This document shows, in pieces, positions 53,468-62,899 of a stretch of DNA of 64,000 nucleotides. The notes beneath the pieces were generated by a model. That model did no database searches. It was not told the origin of the DNA and saw only the letters and a list, made by a program, of their open reading frames with translations. Location: contig NZ_BAAAYO010000010.1 in assembly GCF_039536325.1 (NCBI RefSeq), forward strand, positions 1,054,001 through 1,118,000, written 5' to 3'. The first letter of the stretch is position 1. Every line of letters starts with the position of its first letter. The translations under genes were made by a program, and so were the position numbers. This stretch comes from Paenibacillus_AB hodogayensis (GTDB taxonomy: Bacteria > Bacillota > Bacilli > Paenibacillales > NBRC-103111).

Positions 53468-54412
53468 CTACATGCGAATCGTATCGATAATCATCACGAT
53501 AAAAAGTAGCGGCAAATAGTTGATCGAGAAGACAAACATCCGTTTCGCCCAGTTGTCGTCGTCCTTCGTCCGGAACCCGGCCAGGCCGATCAAGGTCCAG
53601 GCCAGACCAAGCGCGATGGCGGCGACCAAATAGATTTCGCCCACATACCCATAAGCATACAACAGCAGCGAGACCGGTACAAGCATAACGAGAAAACGCA
53701 GCATGTGCATCTTGGTCAGCTCATTACCGTGCACGACCGGGAGCAGCGGGAAGCCTGCGGCGCGGTATTCTTCCTTGCGGCGGATACCGAGCGCCCAGAA
53801 GTGGGGCGGCTGCCACAAAAAGAGGATGCCGAACAAAATCCAAGCCCCGATATCGAGCTGACCGGTAACGGCGCAATAGCCGATGACCGGCGGCATCGCT
53901 CCGGAAATGGCGCCGATCGTCGTACTGAGCGTCGACGTGCGTTTCAGCCATGCCGTATAAATCAGAACGTAGACGAGCAGCCCGACGACGCCAAGCAGCG
54001 CGCTGAGTGGATTGACCAGCAGACATAATACGCTAAGACCAGCCGCGCCGAGCGTAATTCCATACCAAAATACCACTTTCGGGTCAAGGATGCCCGTCGG
54101 CAGCGCACGCTTGCTCGTCCGGGACATTTTCGTATCCAGATCGCGGTCCAAGTAGTTGTTTAACACGCAGCCGGACGCCATTACGAGAACGGTGCCGAGC
54201 ATGGCGTACAGCAGAAGCAGGAAGTCGAAGTCTTTGCCCGAATTGCCCCAGGCAACCCAATACGCGCCAAAAGCCGTGATAATATTGGAAAACAAAATCC
54301 CCGGCTTCGCCAGTTGAATGAAATCTTTCCATGTGGCTTTCCGTAGAACGACCGGTGTCTCCTGCTCCTCGGCAAGCTCGGCCGCGTCGATACGGAGCTG
54401 TTTGTCCATCAT
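53468..54412 (-). CDS. ctaB: Protoheme IX farnesyltransferase
   Basis: A 314-residue UbiA-family membrane enzyme. It adds a farnesyl group to heme b to make heme O, needed for terminal oxidases. The first Asp-rich motif is NNYLDRDLD and the membrane segments are regular. Start: ATG 54412 has AGGAGG nine bases upstream; the frame to 54466 has none. The pair with the SCO gene shows a cytochrome oxidase assembly function. Confidence 0.95.
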   Translation of the reverse strand: MMDKQLRIDAAELAEEQETPVVLRKATWKDFIQLAKPGILFSNIITAFGAYWVAWGNSGKDFDFLLLLYAMLGTVLVMASGCVLNNYLDRDLDTKMSRTSKRALPTGILDPKVVFWYGITLGAAGLSVLCLLVNPLSALLGVVGLLVYVLIYTAWLKRTSTLSTTIGAISGAMPPVIGYCAVTGQLDIGAWILFGILFLWQPPHFWALGIRRKEEYRAAGFPLLPVVHGNELTKMHMLRFLVMLVPVSLLLYAYGYVGEIYLVAAIALGLAWTLIGLAGFRTKDDDNWAKRMFVFSINYLPLLFIVMIIDTIRM

Positions 54413-54637
54413 AACGGCAAACCTCCTGAACGCTAGTGCGATCAACGCTTCTGGGCGCTGTATCATTCCATATCATAGCAACCCCAATCTCGTTTGACAA
54501 CGAACGGGGTCGGAGTTTCATAATTTTGTCGATAATGGTGTCACGTTTCCGACATACGCCCAATACACTGTATAGTAGGTGTTCGCCTATGGCCCTGACG
54601 AAGATGGGGCAAACGAGACAAAGGAGGATCATTATCG

Positions 54638-55069
54638 ATGATGGACATGAACCCTTACAGGCAGACCGGACCGGGGAGTATGCCGCAATACTATTATTAT
54701 CCAATGTCGCAGCAACCATCCGGGGCCCCCGGAGCCGGGTTTCCACCCGTTGGGGCGGGCGCTTCCCCGACAGGTATGCCGATGGCGCCCACGCCCCCCG
54801 CATCGACGCCAGGCATGCTGCCGGCCGAGGAGTCTTATATCGAAAACATACTTCGCCTGAACCTGGGCAAGATGGCAACCCTGTACATGACGTATGAGAA
54901 CAACAGCGAATGGAACGCCAAAATTTTCCGCGGTATCTTGGAAGCCGCCGGACGCGACCATATCATTATAAGCGACCCGAAGACGGGGATGCGCTATCTC
55001 CTGCTGATGGTCAACCTCGACTACATCACCTTCGACGAGCCTCTGCAATATACGTACCCGTTCCGTTAA
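54638..55069 (+). CDS. gerQ: Spore coat protein GerQ
   Basis: A 143-residue GerQ. The N-terminal half is Pro/Gly/Tyr/Gln-rich (YYYYPMSQQPSGAPG); the C-terminal half is the conserved GerQ domain (SYIENILRLNLGKMATLYMTYENNSEWNAKIFRGILEAAGRDHIIISDPKTGMRY). In Bacillus it is crosslinked into the coat by a transglutaminase and is needed for the localisation of CwlJ at germination. A terminator follows. Confidence 0.95.
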   Translation: MMDMNPYRQTGPGSMPQYYYYPMSQQPSGAPGAGFPPVGAGASPTGMPMAPTPPASTPGMLPAEESYIENILRLNLGKMATLYMTYENNSEWNAKIFRGILEAAGRDHIIISDPKTGMRYLLLMVNLDYITFDEPLQYTYPFR

Positions 55070-55105
55070 CGGCATGAAATACGTTCGGCATAATCCGCAA
55101 TAACG

Positions 55106-55146
55106 AACACAAGCGATGCGTCCGTGTGGACGCATCGCTTGTGTTT
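55106..55146 (+). terminator. Terminator of gerQ
   Basis: Arms 55106-55123 and 55128-55146 form a long stem with a 4-nt GTGT loop, followed by T's. It ends gerQ. Confidence 0.85.
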
Positions 55147-55308
55147 CATCGCATGTACGGACGTACATAAGACAATCGTGATTTCCAGCTCAAGACCGCA
55201 AGAAGGCTGCCTCCAAGACTTTTTTCGCCGAGACAGCCCTGCACGGCCATGAAACACGAATTCAATCGACCTGCTGCGAATCCGGCAAAACGCCGCGTCC
55301 GTGTCTGT

Positions 55309-56856
55309 TCACATTTTCTCCGATACGACCTTCGCCTGGGTAAGCAGCAGCAAGTAATCGCGTCCTCCCGCCTTCGAATCTGTCCCCGACATCTGAAAGC
55401 CGCCGAACGGGTGAACGCCGACAAGGGCGCCCGTGCATTTGCGGTTGACATACAAATTCCCGACGTGAAAATCGCGGCGGGCTTGCTCGACATGCGCCCG
55501 GTTGCGCGTATACACCGATCCCGTCAAGCCGTAGTCAGTATCGTTGGCCAGCCTCAGCGCCTCCTCGAACGAAGCTGCCTTCGTAAAAGCAAGCACCGGT
55601 CCGAATATTTCTTCGCGGGCAATACGCGCACCCGGACCGACATCGGCGAATATCGTCGGCTCGATGTAATAGCCGCGCGGCTCGCCCGTCCCGCCTCCCA
55701 GCACAAGGCGCCCCTCCTTCCGTCCGATCGCGATATACGCTCGGATGCTGCGGTGAGCCTTCTCGTCGATCACCGGCCCGACATCGGTGGCGGCGTCCGC
55801 CGGATTGCCGGTAATGAGCCTGCCCGCGCGCGCGACGACCCGCTCGAGCACGTCCTCGTATACGCTCTCGTGCACGATTGCCCGCGAGCAGGCAGAACAC
55901 TTCTGCCCGGCATAGCCGAACGCCGAGGCGACGATCGCCTCCGCCGCCAGCGCCGGATCGCCGCCTTCATCCACGACGATGGCGTCCTTCCCCCCCATCT
56001 CGGCGATCACCCGCTTGATCCAGCGCTGCCCGGTAGCGGTCCGGGCCGCCCGCTCGTTGATGCGCAGGCCAATCTCGCGCGAGCCGGTAAAACTGACGAA
56101 CCGGGTCAACCGATGGTCGACCAAATAGTCTCCGACCTCGCCCCCCGAGCCGGGCAAATACGCGACCACGCCGTCAGGCAGACCTGCTTCCTCCAGCAGC
56201 TCCACGAACTGGGCGGCAATGACCGGGGTGGCGCTGGCCGGCTTCAGCACGACCGTATTGCCGGCTACGATCGCCGCGGCAGTCATGCCGGCCATGATCG
56301 CCAGCGGGAAATTCCACGGCGGGATAATAATGCCGACGCCGAGCGGAAGGTAGGAAAGCTCGTTGTCCTCGCCGGCGATGCGGACCAAAGGCTGGGGTTG
56401 TGCCAGCCGCTCCATCTCCCGCCCGTAAAATTCCATAAAATCGATCGCTTCCGCCGTATCGGCGTCGGCCTCCGCCCGCGTTTTCCCGGCTTCGTAGGTC
56501 AGCCAGGCGGAAAACTCGTGCCGACGCCGGCGCAGCAGGGCCGCCGCCTTGTACAAATACCGGGCCCGCTCTCGCGGTTCGACGCGCTGCCATGCCGCGA
56601 ACGTCTCGTAAGCGGTCTGAATGGCCTTCTCGGCAAGCGCCGGATCGGCCTGCGACACGCTCCCGACCAGTTGGGCGAAATCGGCCGGATTGACCGAGCG
56701 GATGCGCCGGTCCGTCATGATCCGCTCTCCGCCAATGACCAGCGGATACTCCCGGCCCAGCCCGGCCTCCACCAATCGCAGAGCGGTCTCGTACTCCGCG
56801 TTGCTCCGCGCTTCCTTGAAATCCGTAAAAGCTTCGTTCGCAAACGGCACCATCAT
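55309..56856 (-). CDS. rocA: 1-pyrroline-5-carboxylate dehydrogenase
   Basis: A 515-residue aldehyde dehydrogenase-superfamily enzyme of RocA type. The catalytic cysteine is in FGYAGQKCSACSR, the general-base glutamate in VIAEMGGKDAI, and NAD contacts in GNTVVLKPAS. It oxidises glutamate semialdehyde (from proline or arginine) to glutamate. It is divergent from the proline dehydrogenase gene, so the pair makes a complete proline-to-glutamate route. Confidence 0.95.
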   Translation of the reverse strand: MMVPFANEAFTDFKEARSNAEYETALRLVEAGLGREYPLVIGGERIMTDRRIRSVNPADFAQLVGSVSQADPALAEKAIQTAYETFAAWQRVEPRERARYLYKAAALLRRRRHEFSAWLTYEAGKTRAEADADTAEAIDFMEFYGREMERLAQPQPLVRIAGEDNELSYLPLGVGIIIPPWNFPLAIMAGMTAAAIVAGNTVVLKPASATPVIAAQFVELLEEAGLPDGVVAYLPGSGGEVGDYLVDHRLTRFVSFTGSREIGLRINERAARTATGQRWIKRVIAEMGGKDAIVVDEGGDPALAAEAIVASAFGYAGQKCSACSRAIVHESVYEDVLERVVARAGRLITGNPADAATDVGPVIDEKAHRSIRAYIAIGRKEGRLVLGGGTGEPRGYYIEPTIFADVGPGARIAREEIFGPVLAFTKAASFEEALRLANDTDYGLTGSVYTRNRAHVEQARRDFHVGNLYVNRKCTGALVGVHPFGGFQMSGTDSKAGGRDYLLLLTQAKVVSEKM

Positions 56857-56895
56857 CCCGTGCCCCTCCCCTTTGTCGCGTTCCGCCGTCGGCTA

Positions 56896-56997
56896 GTACA
56901 AAGTCAAACCTTAAACGGTATTCGTGAAATGGACGAACCCCTTGCACCACAAGGGAGCGAGCCATCCCGACTACACAGATTAGCTCTGACTTTGTAC
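56896..56997. repeat. 102-bp palindromic element between rocA and proline dehydrogenase
   Basis: GTACAAAGTCA (56896-56906) and its exact inverse (56987-56997) bound the element; the arms continue imperfectly to about 18 bp. The centre is a perfect CCCTTG-CACCA-CAAGGG palindrome (56939-56955), centred at the midpoint of the whole element, so it may fold as a long imperfect hairpin. Its end resembles 26381-26403 elsewhere in the window. It may be a miniature mobile element or paired operators of the divergent genes. No transposase is near. Confidence 0.6.
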
Positions 56998-57123
56998 CAG
57001 GTCTCCGGCGCAATAGTCACGCGCCCATTTTTTTTCGCAAAACGTTTAGCACGTTTCGCTTTCTATCATAAAATGTATGAACCGAACGCACCGTTTCATG
57101 ACTTGGAAAGGGGAGCTTTGCGC

Positions 57124-58047
57124 ATGAGCATCGGCACCAAGCTGTACCGGAAGACGCTCTTGACCATAGCGGACAATAAATTCGTGGAGAAGCTGTCGGT
57201 CAAATACGGACAGAAGCTGGCGGAGAAGTTTATTGCGAGCGATACGCTTGCGGGAGCGTTGAACAAAGTGAAGGCGCTCAACCGTAAAGGCATCATGGCC
57301 ACGCTGGACCATCTTGGAGAAGGCATCGAGCGTCTCGACGAGGCGGCCGGGTACCGGGACGCTTATTTGAAGCTGCTGGACGGAATCGCCCGCAGCCGGG
57401 TCGACTCCAACGTGTCCTTGAAGCCGAGTCAAATGGGGCTTGCTTTGGACCCCGAGACCGGCTACGCCAATATTCGCGCGATCGTGGAGAAAGCGCGGGA
57501 AACGAATTTGTTCGTGCGGATCGATATGGAGGGAACGCCGTTCACCCAGGCAACGATCGATATCGTCCGCCGGCTGCACAGAGAAGGACTGACGAACGTC
57601 GGCACAGTCATTCAAGCGTATTTGCTGCGCAGCGAGCAGGACGCCGCCGAACTGAGCCGCGAGCGCATCCGGCTGCGTCTGGTGAAGGGCGCCTACAAGG
57701 AACCCGGCACCGTAGCCTACCAGCATACGGACGAGGTCATCGACAATTTCCGTAAGTTGATCGGACTGACGCTGGACCAAGGCATCTACACCGCCGTCGC
57801 CTCTCACGACGACCGCATTCTGACGTGGACGAAAAACTATGCCGCGCAAAAAGGCATCCCCAGGGACGCCTTCGAATTTCAAATGCTGTACGGCTTGCGG
57901 ATGAACGAGCAGGCGAAGCTGGCCCGGGAAGGCTATCGCATCCGCTGCTACGTTCCGTACGGATCGATGTGGTATCCGTACTATACGCGGCGGCTGGCGG
58001 AGAAGCCGGCCAACCTGTGGCTCGTCGTCCGCCACATGTTCCACTGA
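57124..58047 (+). CDS. Proline dehydrogenase
   Basis: A 307-residue monofunctional FAD-dependent enzyme. Family segments in order: NVSLKPSQMGLALD, LFVRIDMEG, RLRLVKGAYKEP, ASHDDRIL, EFQMLYGLR and YVPYGSMWYPYYTRRLAEKPAN. It oxidises proline to pyrroline-5-carboxylate, which RocA finishes. Start: ATG 57124 with AAAGGGGAG upstream; the very long frame before it (55249-) only shadows rocA. No downstream gene shares the direction. Confidence 0.95.
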   Translation: MSIGTKLYRKTLLTIADNKFVEKLSVKYGQKLAEKFIASDTLAGALNKVKALNRKGIMATLDHLGEGIERLDEAAGYRDAYLKLLDGIARSRVDSNVSLKPSQMGLALDPETGYANIRAIVEKARETNLFVRIDMEGTPFTQATIDIVRRLHREGLTNVGTVIQAYLLRSEQDAAELSRERIRLRLVKGAYKEPGTVAYQHTDEVIDNFRKLIGLTLDQGIYTAVASHDDRILTWTKNYAAQKGIPRDAFEFQMLYGLRMNEQAKLAREGYRIRCYVPYGSMWYPYYTRRLAEKPANLWLVVRHMFH

Positions 58048-58061
58048 TGGCTTGCCTCGCT

Positions 58062-59099
58062 TCAGCCGTCCCGCAGCTTCAAGGAAATCGCCGCTTGCAG
58101 CTCCCGCATGGCGCATTCGCGCCGCACTAGCAGCCATTCGGCCTCTTCCCGGCCGATTTCGCGAAACCGGATCTGCTCCCCCGGCTTCGTCTGGGCAACG
58201 GCCGGCAGATCGACCGATGCCACATGGGCGATCTGCGGATAGCCGCCAGTCGTTTGCCGGTCGGCCAGCAAAACAATCGGCTGTCCGTCGGGCGGCACCT
58301 GCACCGTTCCGTGGCTTACGCCCTCGGACAGCAGCTCGAGCGGTGCGGACAGTTGCAAAGCCGGGCCGGAGAGACGGCTCCCCATCCGGTCCGAACGCGG
58401 ATCGACGACGAACGGCTGCCGGAACAACTTCTCCCGGCTGTCGGCATCGAAGCGCTCGAAATGTTCGCCACGCAGCACGCGAATAATTCGGCGGTCGTTT
58501 TGCCGGACAATGCCCGCGACGTCGGAGGCAAACCAGGACGTCGACAGATACGGACACCCGAAACCGGCATCCCCGCTATCTGTACCCGCGCTGCGGAGCA
58601 GAACGCGGCCCAGCCGGGCCGATCGCTCCCCGGGCGGCCCGACAGGTACGACGTCGCCCGCCTGCAGAGCGCGGCCCGCGAAGCCGCCGAACCCGCCCCG
58701 CGTATACGTGCTCGCGCTGCCCATTACCTTCGGGACCGCAAAGCCCCCCGCGGCCGCTACATAAGTCCGCAAGCCCTGACGGCTGACGCCGAACTCCAGC
58801 ACACTGCCTCTGCGGACCGCTACCGGACGGCTCTGCGGAAACGGAATCCCGTCGAGCGCAGGCGAAAAATCCGCCCCGCACACCGCCAGCAGCGTGTCGG
58901 CTTCAAAGCGCAGGGCGACGCCCCCAAGCGTCAGCTCCAAGGCGGCTTCCTCTTCCGCATTGCCGACCAGGAGGTTGGCCGTGCGCAGGGATACGGCATC
59001 CGCCGCGCCGCCGACGGCGACGCCAAGCTTTTGGAAGCCCGGTCTTCCCAAATCCTGCACCGTCGTCAGCAGACCCGGGCGTATGATCGTTACCGTCAT
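58062..59099 (-). CDS. pxpC: 5-oxoprolinase subunit C (KipA-like)
   Basis: A 345-residue carboxyltransferase-like domain protein (GLLTTVQDLGRPGFQKLGVAVGGAAD; RTANLLVGNAEEEAALE). PxpA-PxpB-PxpC together cleave 5-oxoproline to glutamate. Its start ATG 59099 has GGAGG seven bases upstream and overlaps the pxpB stop by 4 bp. No pxpA is here. In Bacillus the homologue KipA counters KipI in sporulation control, so this pair may act as KipIA instead. Confidence 0.85.
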   Translation of the reverse strand: MTVTIIRPGLLTTVQDLGRPGFQKLGVAVGGAADAVSLRTANLLVGNAEEEAALELTLGGVALRFEADTLLAVCGADFSPALDGIPFPQSRPVAVRRGSVLEFGVSRQGLRTYVAAAGGFAVPKVMGSASTYTRGGFGGFAGRALQAGDVVPVGPPGERSARLGRVLLRSAGTDSGDAGFGCPYLSTSWFASDVAGIVRQNDRRIIRVLRGEHFERFDADSREKLFRQPFVVDPRSDRMGSRLSGPALQLSAPLELLSEGVSHGTVQVPPDGQPIVLLADRQTTGGYPQIAHVASVDLPAVAQTKPGEQIRFREIGREEAEWLLVRRECAMRELQAAISLKLRDG

Positions 59100-59860
59100 C
59101 GCATATCCTCCGTACGAGAAGTATTCTCCTCGCACTCGTAAGCTTCGTACTGTTCCCGGTTAATCGGCTCGAACCGGATCGCGTCCCCGGCGGCAAGCAA
59201 ACTCGGGCTTCGCTCCTCCGGCCGGAGCAGCCGCAGTGGCGTACGGCCGATCAGCTGCCAGCCCCCGGGACTCGCCAGCGGATAGATGCCGGTCTGCGCC
59301 CCGCCAATGCCGACGCTTCCAGCCGGGACGACCGTCCGCGGGCTGCTCCGGCGGGGCGTGGCAAGGCGCTCGGGCAGCCCTCCGATATAAGGAAATCCGG
59401 GCACGAAGCCGATCATGTACACCGTGTAAGTTCCGGCCGCATGGACGGCGGCCGCTTCCTCCTCGCTCATGTCGTGATGGGATGCGACGAAAGCCAGGTC
59501 GGGCCCAAACTCGCCGCCATAGCAAACCGGTATAGTCACCGTTCGCGCCTTGTGGGGCGACACCGCTTGCAGACGCAGCAGCCTGCGGCGAAGAATATTG
59601 CAGACGATGTCGCCGATCGTCTCGCCGCGATCCGCCTCGTCGATAGCGACCAGCACGGCGACAGGATCGTAATGCACCGCCACGGCCGCATAGGAAGGCA
59701 CGCATTCGATCATGCCGGGAAACGGCTCGTTCTCCAGCAGCGCTGCGAAAGAAATCGCCAGACGGTTAACCGCCATATCGATAAGATCGCCAAACCGGAC
59801 GATTACCGCCGAATCGCCAAGCGGCGCCAGTTCATAAGAAACTATGCCATTATGCTCCAT
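59096..59860 (-). CDS. pxpB: 5-oxoprolinase subunit B (KipI-like)
   Basis: A 254-residue KipI/PxpB protein. Conserved segments: APLGDSAVIVRFG, VPSYAAVAVHYDP, IPVCYGGEFGPDLAFVA, YMIGFVPGFPYIGGLPERLATPRRSSPR, VGIGGAQTGIYPLASPGGWQLIGRTP. It works with PxpC. The ATG at 59860 is used; an in-frame TTG at 59869 after AAGGGG is an alternative. It is first of the two-gene unit. Confidence 0.85.
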   Translation of the reverse strand: MEHNGIVSYELAPLGDSAVIVRFGDLIDMAVNRLAISFAALLENEPFPGMIECVPSYAAVAVHYDPVAVLVAIDEADRGETIGDIVCNILRRRLLRLQAVSPHKARTVTIPVCYGGEFGPDLAFVASHHDMSEEEAAAVHAAGTYTVYMIGFVPGFPYIGGLPERLATPRRSSPRTVVPAGSVGIGGAQTGIYPLASPGGWQLIGRTPLRLLRPEERSPSLLAAGDAIRFEPINREQYEAYECEENTSRTEDMR

Positions 59861-60063
59861 TGCCTTCAAAGATTCCCCTTCCCTGTCCGGCAAGCCCGTT
59901 TTAGGAAGCCTGCCCCGTCCGCTTCCGTCCGATCGCCGAAGCTGTCCGGGATGGATAAGGATTCAACGGTATATAGCAACCGCCATTGTGTAATTGTAAC
60001 ACATGCAAGCCTCCGGCCGCGTGCCCAAAACCGCAATCAGTTCCTCAAAAATGCGGCCCGGTT

Positions 60064-60092
60064 TTGTCATTGCCCGGCAAGAAGCTTATAAT
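60064..60092 (+). promoter_or_regulatory. Promoter of the M29 aminopeptidase gene
   Basis: -35 TTGTCA (60064-60069), a 17-bp spacer and -10 TATAAT (60087-60092) face the gene at 60163. It lies in the 302-bp divergent gap with pxpB. On the other strand a weaker TTACAA / TATATA pair may drive pxpB. Confidence 0.7.
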
Positions 60093-60162
60093 AAACGATG
60101 CACCAGGCCGATACAATCATACGAGAAAACCCTGGCACGAACATATAAAGGAGGAATGCACT

Positions 60163-61398
60163 ATGCTAACATTTCAACAAAAGCTCGACCGCTATGCGGA
60201 GCTTATCGTGAAGGTCGGGGCCAACGTCCAACAAGGCCAGACGCTCATGCTGCAGGCTTCGGTCGATTCGGCCGAGCTCGCCCGTCGCGTCGTGCAAAAG
60301 GCGTACGAGGCCGGAGCCTATACGGTAAAAGTTCGCTGGAGCGATGACGAAGCTTCCCGGATCGCCTACGATCTGGCTTCGGCCGAATCGTTTCTGGAGG
60401 AGCCGACATGGACCGCCGCCGAGAAAATCGAGCTGGCCAAAAACGGCGCTGCATTCGTCACAATTACATCGGCCGATCCGGACCTGCTGAAGGGCGTCTC
60501 TGCGGAAAAAATCAAAAACGCCAACAAAACGACCCGCCAAGCTTTAGCCCCATACAGCGAGCTGTCCCGGGCGTTCAAAATCAGCTGGAGCCTCGCCACC
60601 GCCCCGTCCAAAGCCTGGGCAGCCAAAGTATTCCCCGACGTTCCCGAGGAGGAACAGATCGGCAAGCTGTGGGATGCCATCTTCCGCATGGTTCGTGCCG
60701 ATCAGGACGACCCGCTGGCCTTGTGGGAGCAGCATATCGTTCAATTGAAACGGAGAGCCGGTTATTTGAACGACAAGCAGTACGCCAAGCTGCACTACGT
60801 CGGGCCGGGCACCGATCTGACCATCGGTCTGCCGAAGCGGCACATTTGGCTGGGCGGCAGCAAGCAGAACGAGCAGGGGACGTGGTTCGTGCCCAATCTG
60901 CCGACCGAGGAGGTCTACACCGCTCCGGCCAAAACCGAAGTGAACGGCACCGTATCCAGCACGAAGCCGCTCAGCTATAGCGGCAACATTATCGACCGTT
61001 TCTCGTTCACCTTCGAGAACGGCCGCGTCGTGAAAGCGACGGCAGCCGAAGGCGAAGAGACGCTGCTCGGGCTGCTCGAGACGGACGAGGGCGCCAAGTA
61101 TTTGGGTGAAGTGGCGCTCGTGCCGCATCGTTCCCCGATATCCGACTCCGGGCTGCTGTTCTACAAAACGCTGTTCGACGAGAACGCCTCGTGCCACCTC
61201 GCCGTCGGCAGCGCCTATACCGCCTGCGTCGAGGGCGGCGTCGACATGACGGCGCAGCAGCTGGCCGAAAGCGGGCTGAACGCCAGTATGGCGCATACCG
61301 ACTTTATGATCGGCTCGGGCGAGCTGGACATTTACGGCATAACCGAAGACGGAAGCCGGGAAGCGGTGTTTGTGAAAGGCAACTGGGCCTTCGAATAA
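60163..61398 (+). CDS. M29-family aminopeptidase
   Basis: A 411-residue metalloaminopeptidase T/AmpS family member. Metal-binding residues are found in late segments: RFSFTFENGRVVKATAAEGEETL (Glu), ALVPHRSPIS (His), YKTLFDENASCHLAVGSAY (Glu, His) and MAHTDFMIGS (His, Asp). It removes N-terminal residues from peptides. Start: ATG 60163 lies eight bases after GGAGG; the longer frame to 59986 has no site. A terminator follows. Confidence 0.93.
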   Translation: MLTFQQKLDRYAELIVKVGANVQQGQTLMLQASVDSAELARRVVQKAYEAGAYTVKVRWSDDEASRIAYDLASAESFLEEPTWTAAEKIELAKNGAAFVTITSADPDLLKGVSAEKIKNANKTTRQALAPYSELSRAFKISWSLATAPSKAWAAKVFPDVPEEEQIGKLWDAIFRMVRADQDDPLALWEQHIVQLKRRAGYLNDKQYAKLHYVGPGTDLTIGLPKRHIWLGGSKQNEQGTWFVPNLPTEEVYTAPAKTEVNGTVSSTKPLSYSGNIIDRFSFTFENGRVVKATAAEGEETLLGLLETDEGAKYLGEVALVPHRSPISDSGLLFYKTLFDENASCHLAVGSAYTACVEGGVDMTAQQLAESGLNASMAHTDFMIGSGELDIYGITEDGSREAVFVKGNWAFE

Positions 61399-61426
61399 CG
61401 ACGGGCCAATCATCGGCAAAACAAAG

Positions 61427-61470
61427 AACCTTCAACTCCCTCTATTCAAGAGGAATTTGAAGGTTTTTTT
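61427..61470. terminator. Terminator of the aminopeptidase gene
   Basis: AACCTTCAA (from 61427) pairs with TTGAAGGTT (to about 61464), with inner CTC/GAG pairing, and seven T's follow on the plus strand. The minus side is T-rich enough to help stop the DegT-type gene too. Confidence 0.8.
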
Positions 61471-61506
61471 GCTGCACCCTTGCTGAGCCGGTACAGGGGC
61501 CTTTTG

Positions 61507-62754
61507 TTAGACGGCAGGTACTTTGGCGAAATGATTCGCCACCTTGCGAATCGCGCGGATCGTCTCCTCGACATCCTGATCGGTATGAAACTCGTTGACG
61601 GTCAAGCGGATCGCCGTCTGCAAAATGGCCTCCGCATTCGGGCAAAGTCCTTCCTCGTACGTGATGCCGGTCAGATCGAACGGGAAGTGGCTGCCCAAGT
61701 ACGCCTGCCGCTTCTGGAACAGCGGCTGCATGTACATGACCGCAGGGATATAGCCCGCGCCGTTCGGAATGCCCTCGGCCGCCAGCGCTTTGGAGAATTC
61801 ATTGCGCGTGCAGGTCAGCTGCGATTCATCGACGCGCAGCATGTAGAACCAGTACGTTCCCTCGTTTCCTTCCTCGACTTTGTGCGACGCGATTCCCGGT
61901 AGACCGGCGATCCCTTCGCTGATACGATCGCCGAACTTGCGGCGCTGGGCGCAAATCCACGGCAGCTTCTTCAACTGGGCGATGCCGACCGCGCCCTGCA
62001 GCTCGGTCATGCGGTAGTTCGGCGCCACGTAGTGCAGCTCCTTCTGGACCGTATCGCCGAACCGCTTGAAGTTTTTGTCGGCGAACGCATGCGTCGTCAG
62101 GTAATCCTGCTCGTCTCCGGAGTTTACGGTCACGATGCCGCCGTCGCCGGTCGAAATATGTTTGAAATCGTTCGTGCTGAAACAGCCGTAATCGCCGATC
62201 GTACCGGCCAGCCGGCCTTTGTATTTGGTCAAATAGCTTTGCGCGCAGTCCTCGATCACTTTGACGTTATGCCTGCGGGCGACCGCCATAATCGCGTCCA
62301 TATCGGCCGGATTGCCGGCCAGATGCACGACGAGAATCGCTTTCGTGCGCGGGGTGATGCGCGCCTCGATCGATTGCGGGTCCATATTGTACGTATGCGG
62401 ATCGAGGTCGGCGAACACCGGAATCGCATTTTGGTACAAAATGCCGATCAGCGTGCCTTGGTCGGTTATCGGGCTTGTGATAACCTCGTCCCCCACCGTC
62501 ACCCCGGCCGCACCGAGAGCGACGTGAATGGAAGCCGTGCCCGAGGTGGTCGCCACGCTATAATTGACGCCGTACAGCTCGTTGAAATTGCCAAGAAACG
62601 TTTTTACCTTTTGGCCGAAATGATAAAACAACGTGTTCTGCTCCAGCGCTTCGAGAAGCTCCTTCGCTTCGTCGAGGCCGAACCGCTTGCCGGTGCCGAA
62701 CGGCTTCGTCTTCGTTTTCGGCCCGCCGTCGATGGCCAACTTGTCTTGACTCAT
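61507..62754 (-). CDS. DegT/DnrJ/EryC1/StrS-family aminotransferase
   Basis: A 415-residue PLP enzyme. The active-site lysine lies in STNDFKHISTGDGG, and ATTSGTASIHVALGAAGVTVGDEVI is the usual PLP phosphate region. These enzymes add an amino group to keto-sugars or form aminocyclitols, for surface polysaccharide or secondary metabolites. No sugar-biosynthesis cluster accompanies it. On the minus strand a TATAAT at about 62790-62800 may be its -10. It diverges from an AraC-type regulator. Confidence 0.9.
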   Translation of the reverse strand: MSQDKLAIDGGPKTKTKPFGTGKRFGLDEAKELLEALEQNTLFYHFGQKVKTFLGNFNELYGVNYSVATTSGTASIHVALGAAGVTVGDEVITSPITDQGTLIGILYQNAIPVFADLDPHTYNMDPQSIEARITPRTKAILVVHLAGNPADMDAIMAVARRHNVKVIEDCAQSYLTKYKGRLAGTIGDYGCFSTNDFKHISTGDGGIVTVNSGDEQDYLTTHAFADKNFKRFGDTVQKELHYVAPNYRMTELQGAVGIAQLKKLPWICAQRRKFGDRISEGIAGLPGIASHKVEEGNEGTYWFYMLRVDESQLTCTRNEFSKALAAEGIPNGAGYIPAVMYMQPLFQKRQAYLGSHFPFDLTGITYEEGLCPNAEAILQTAIRLTVNEFHTDQDVEETIRAIRKVANHFAKVPAV

Positions 62755-62899
62755 GGCGCAAGTCCCCTTTGTCTTCGGAATGCCTTCATTATATATTCCG
62801 GGTCGGCAGGTCTACACGCCATTTTGTATAGGAAAACAGGACAAAAATTTGTTACAATGATAACGTTTCACCACCACAGCAGACGAGGGGAACGTCCGT

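Noticed and set aside
55249..57123. Long N-terminal extension of proline dehydrogenase
   Set aside because: These residues are the opposite strand of rocA. The ribosome site and homology place the start at 57124.
57046..58557. 503-codon minus-strand frame
   Set aside because: It is opposite proline dehydrogenase and overlaps pxpC in another frame; there is no start signal.
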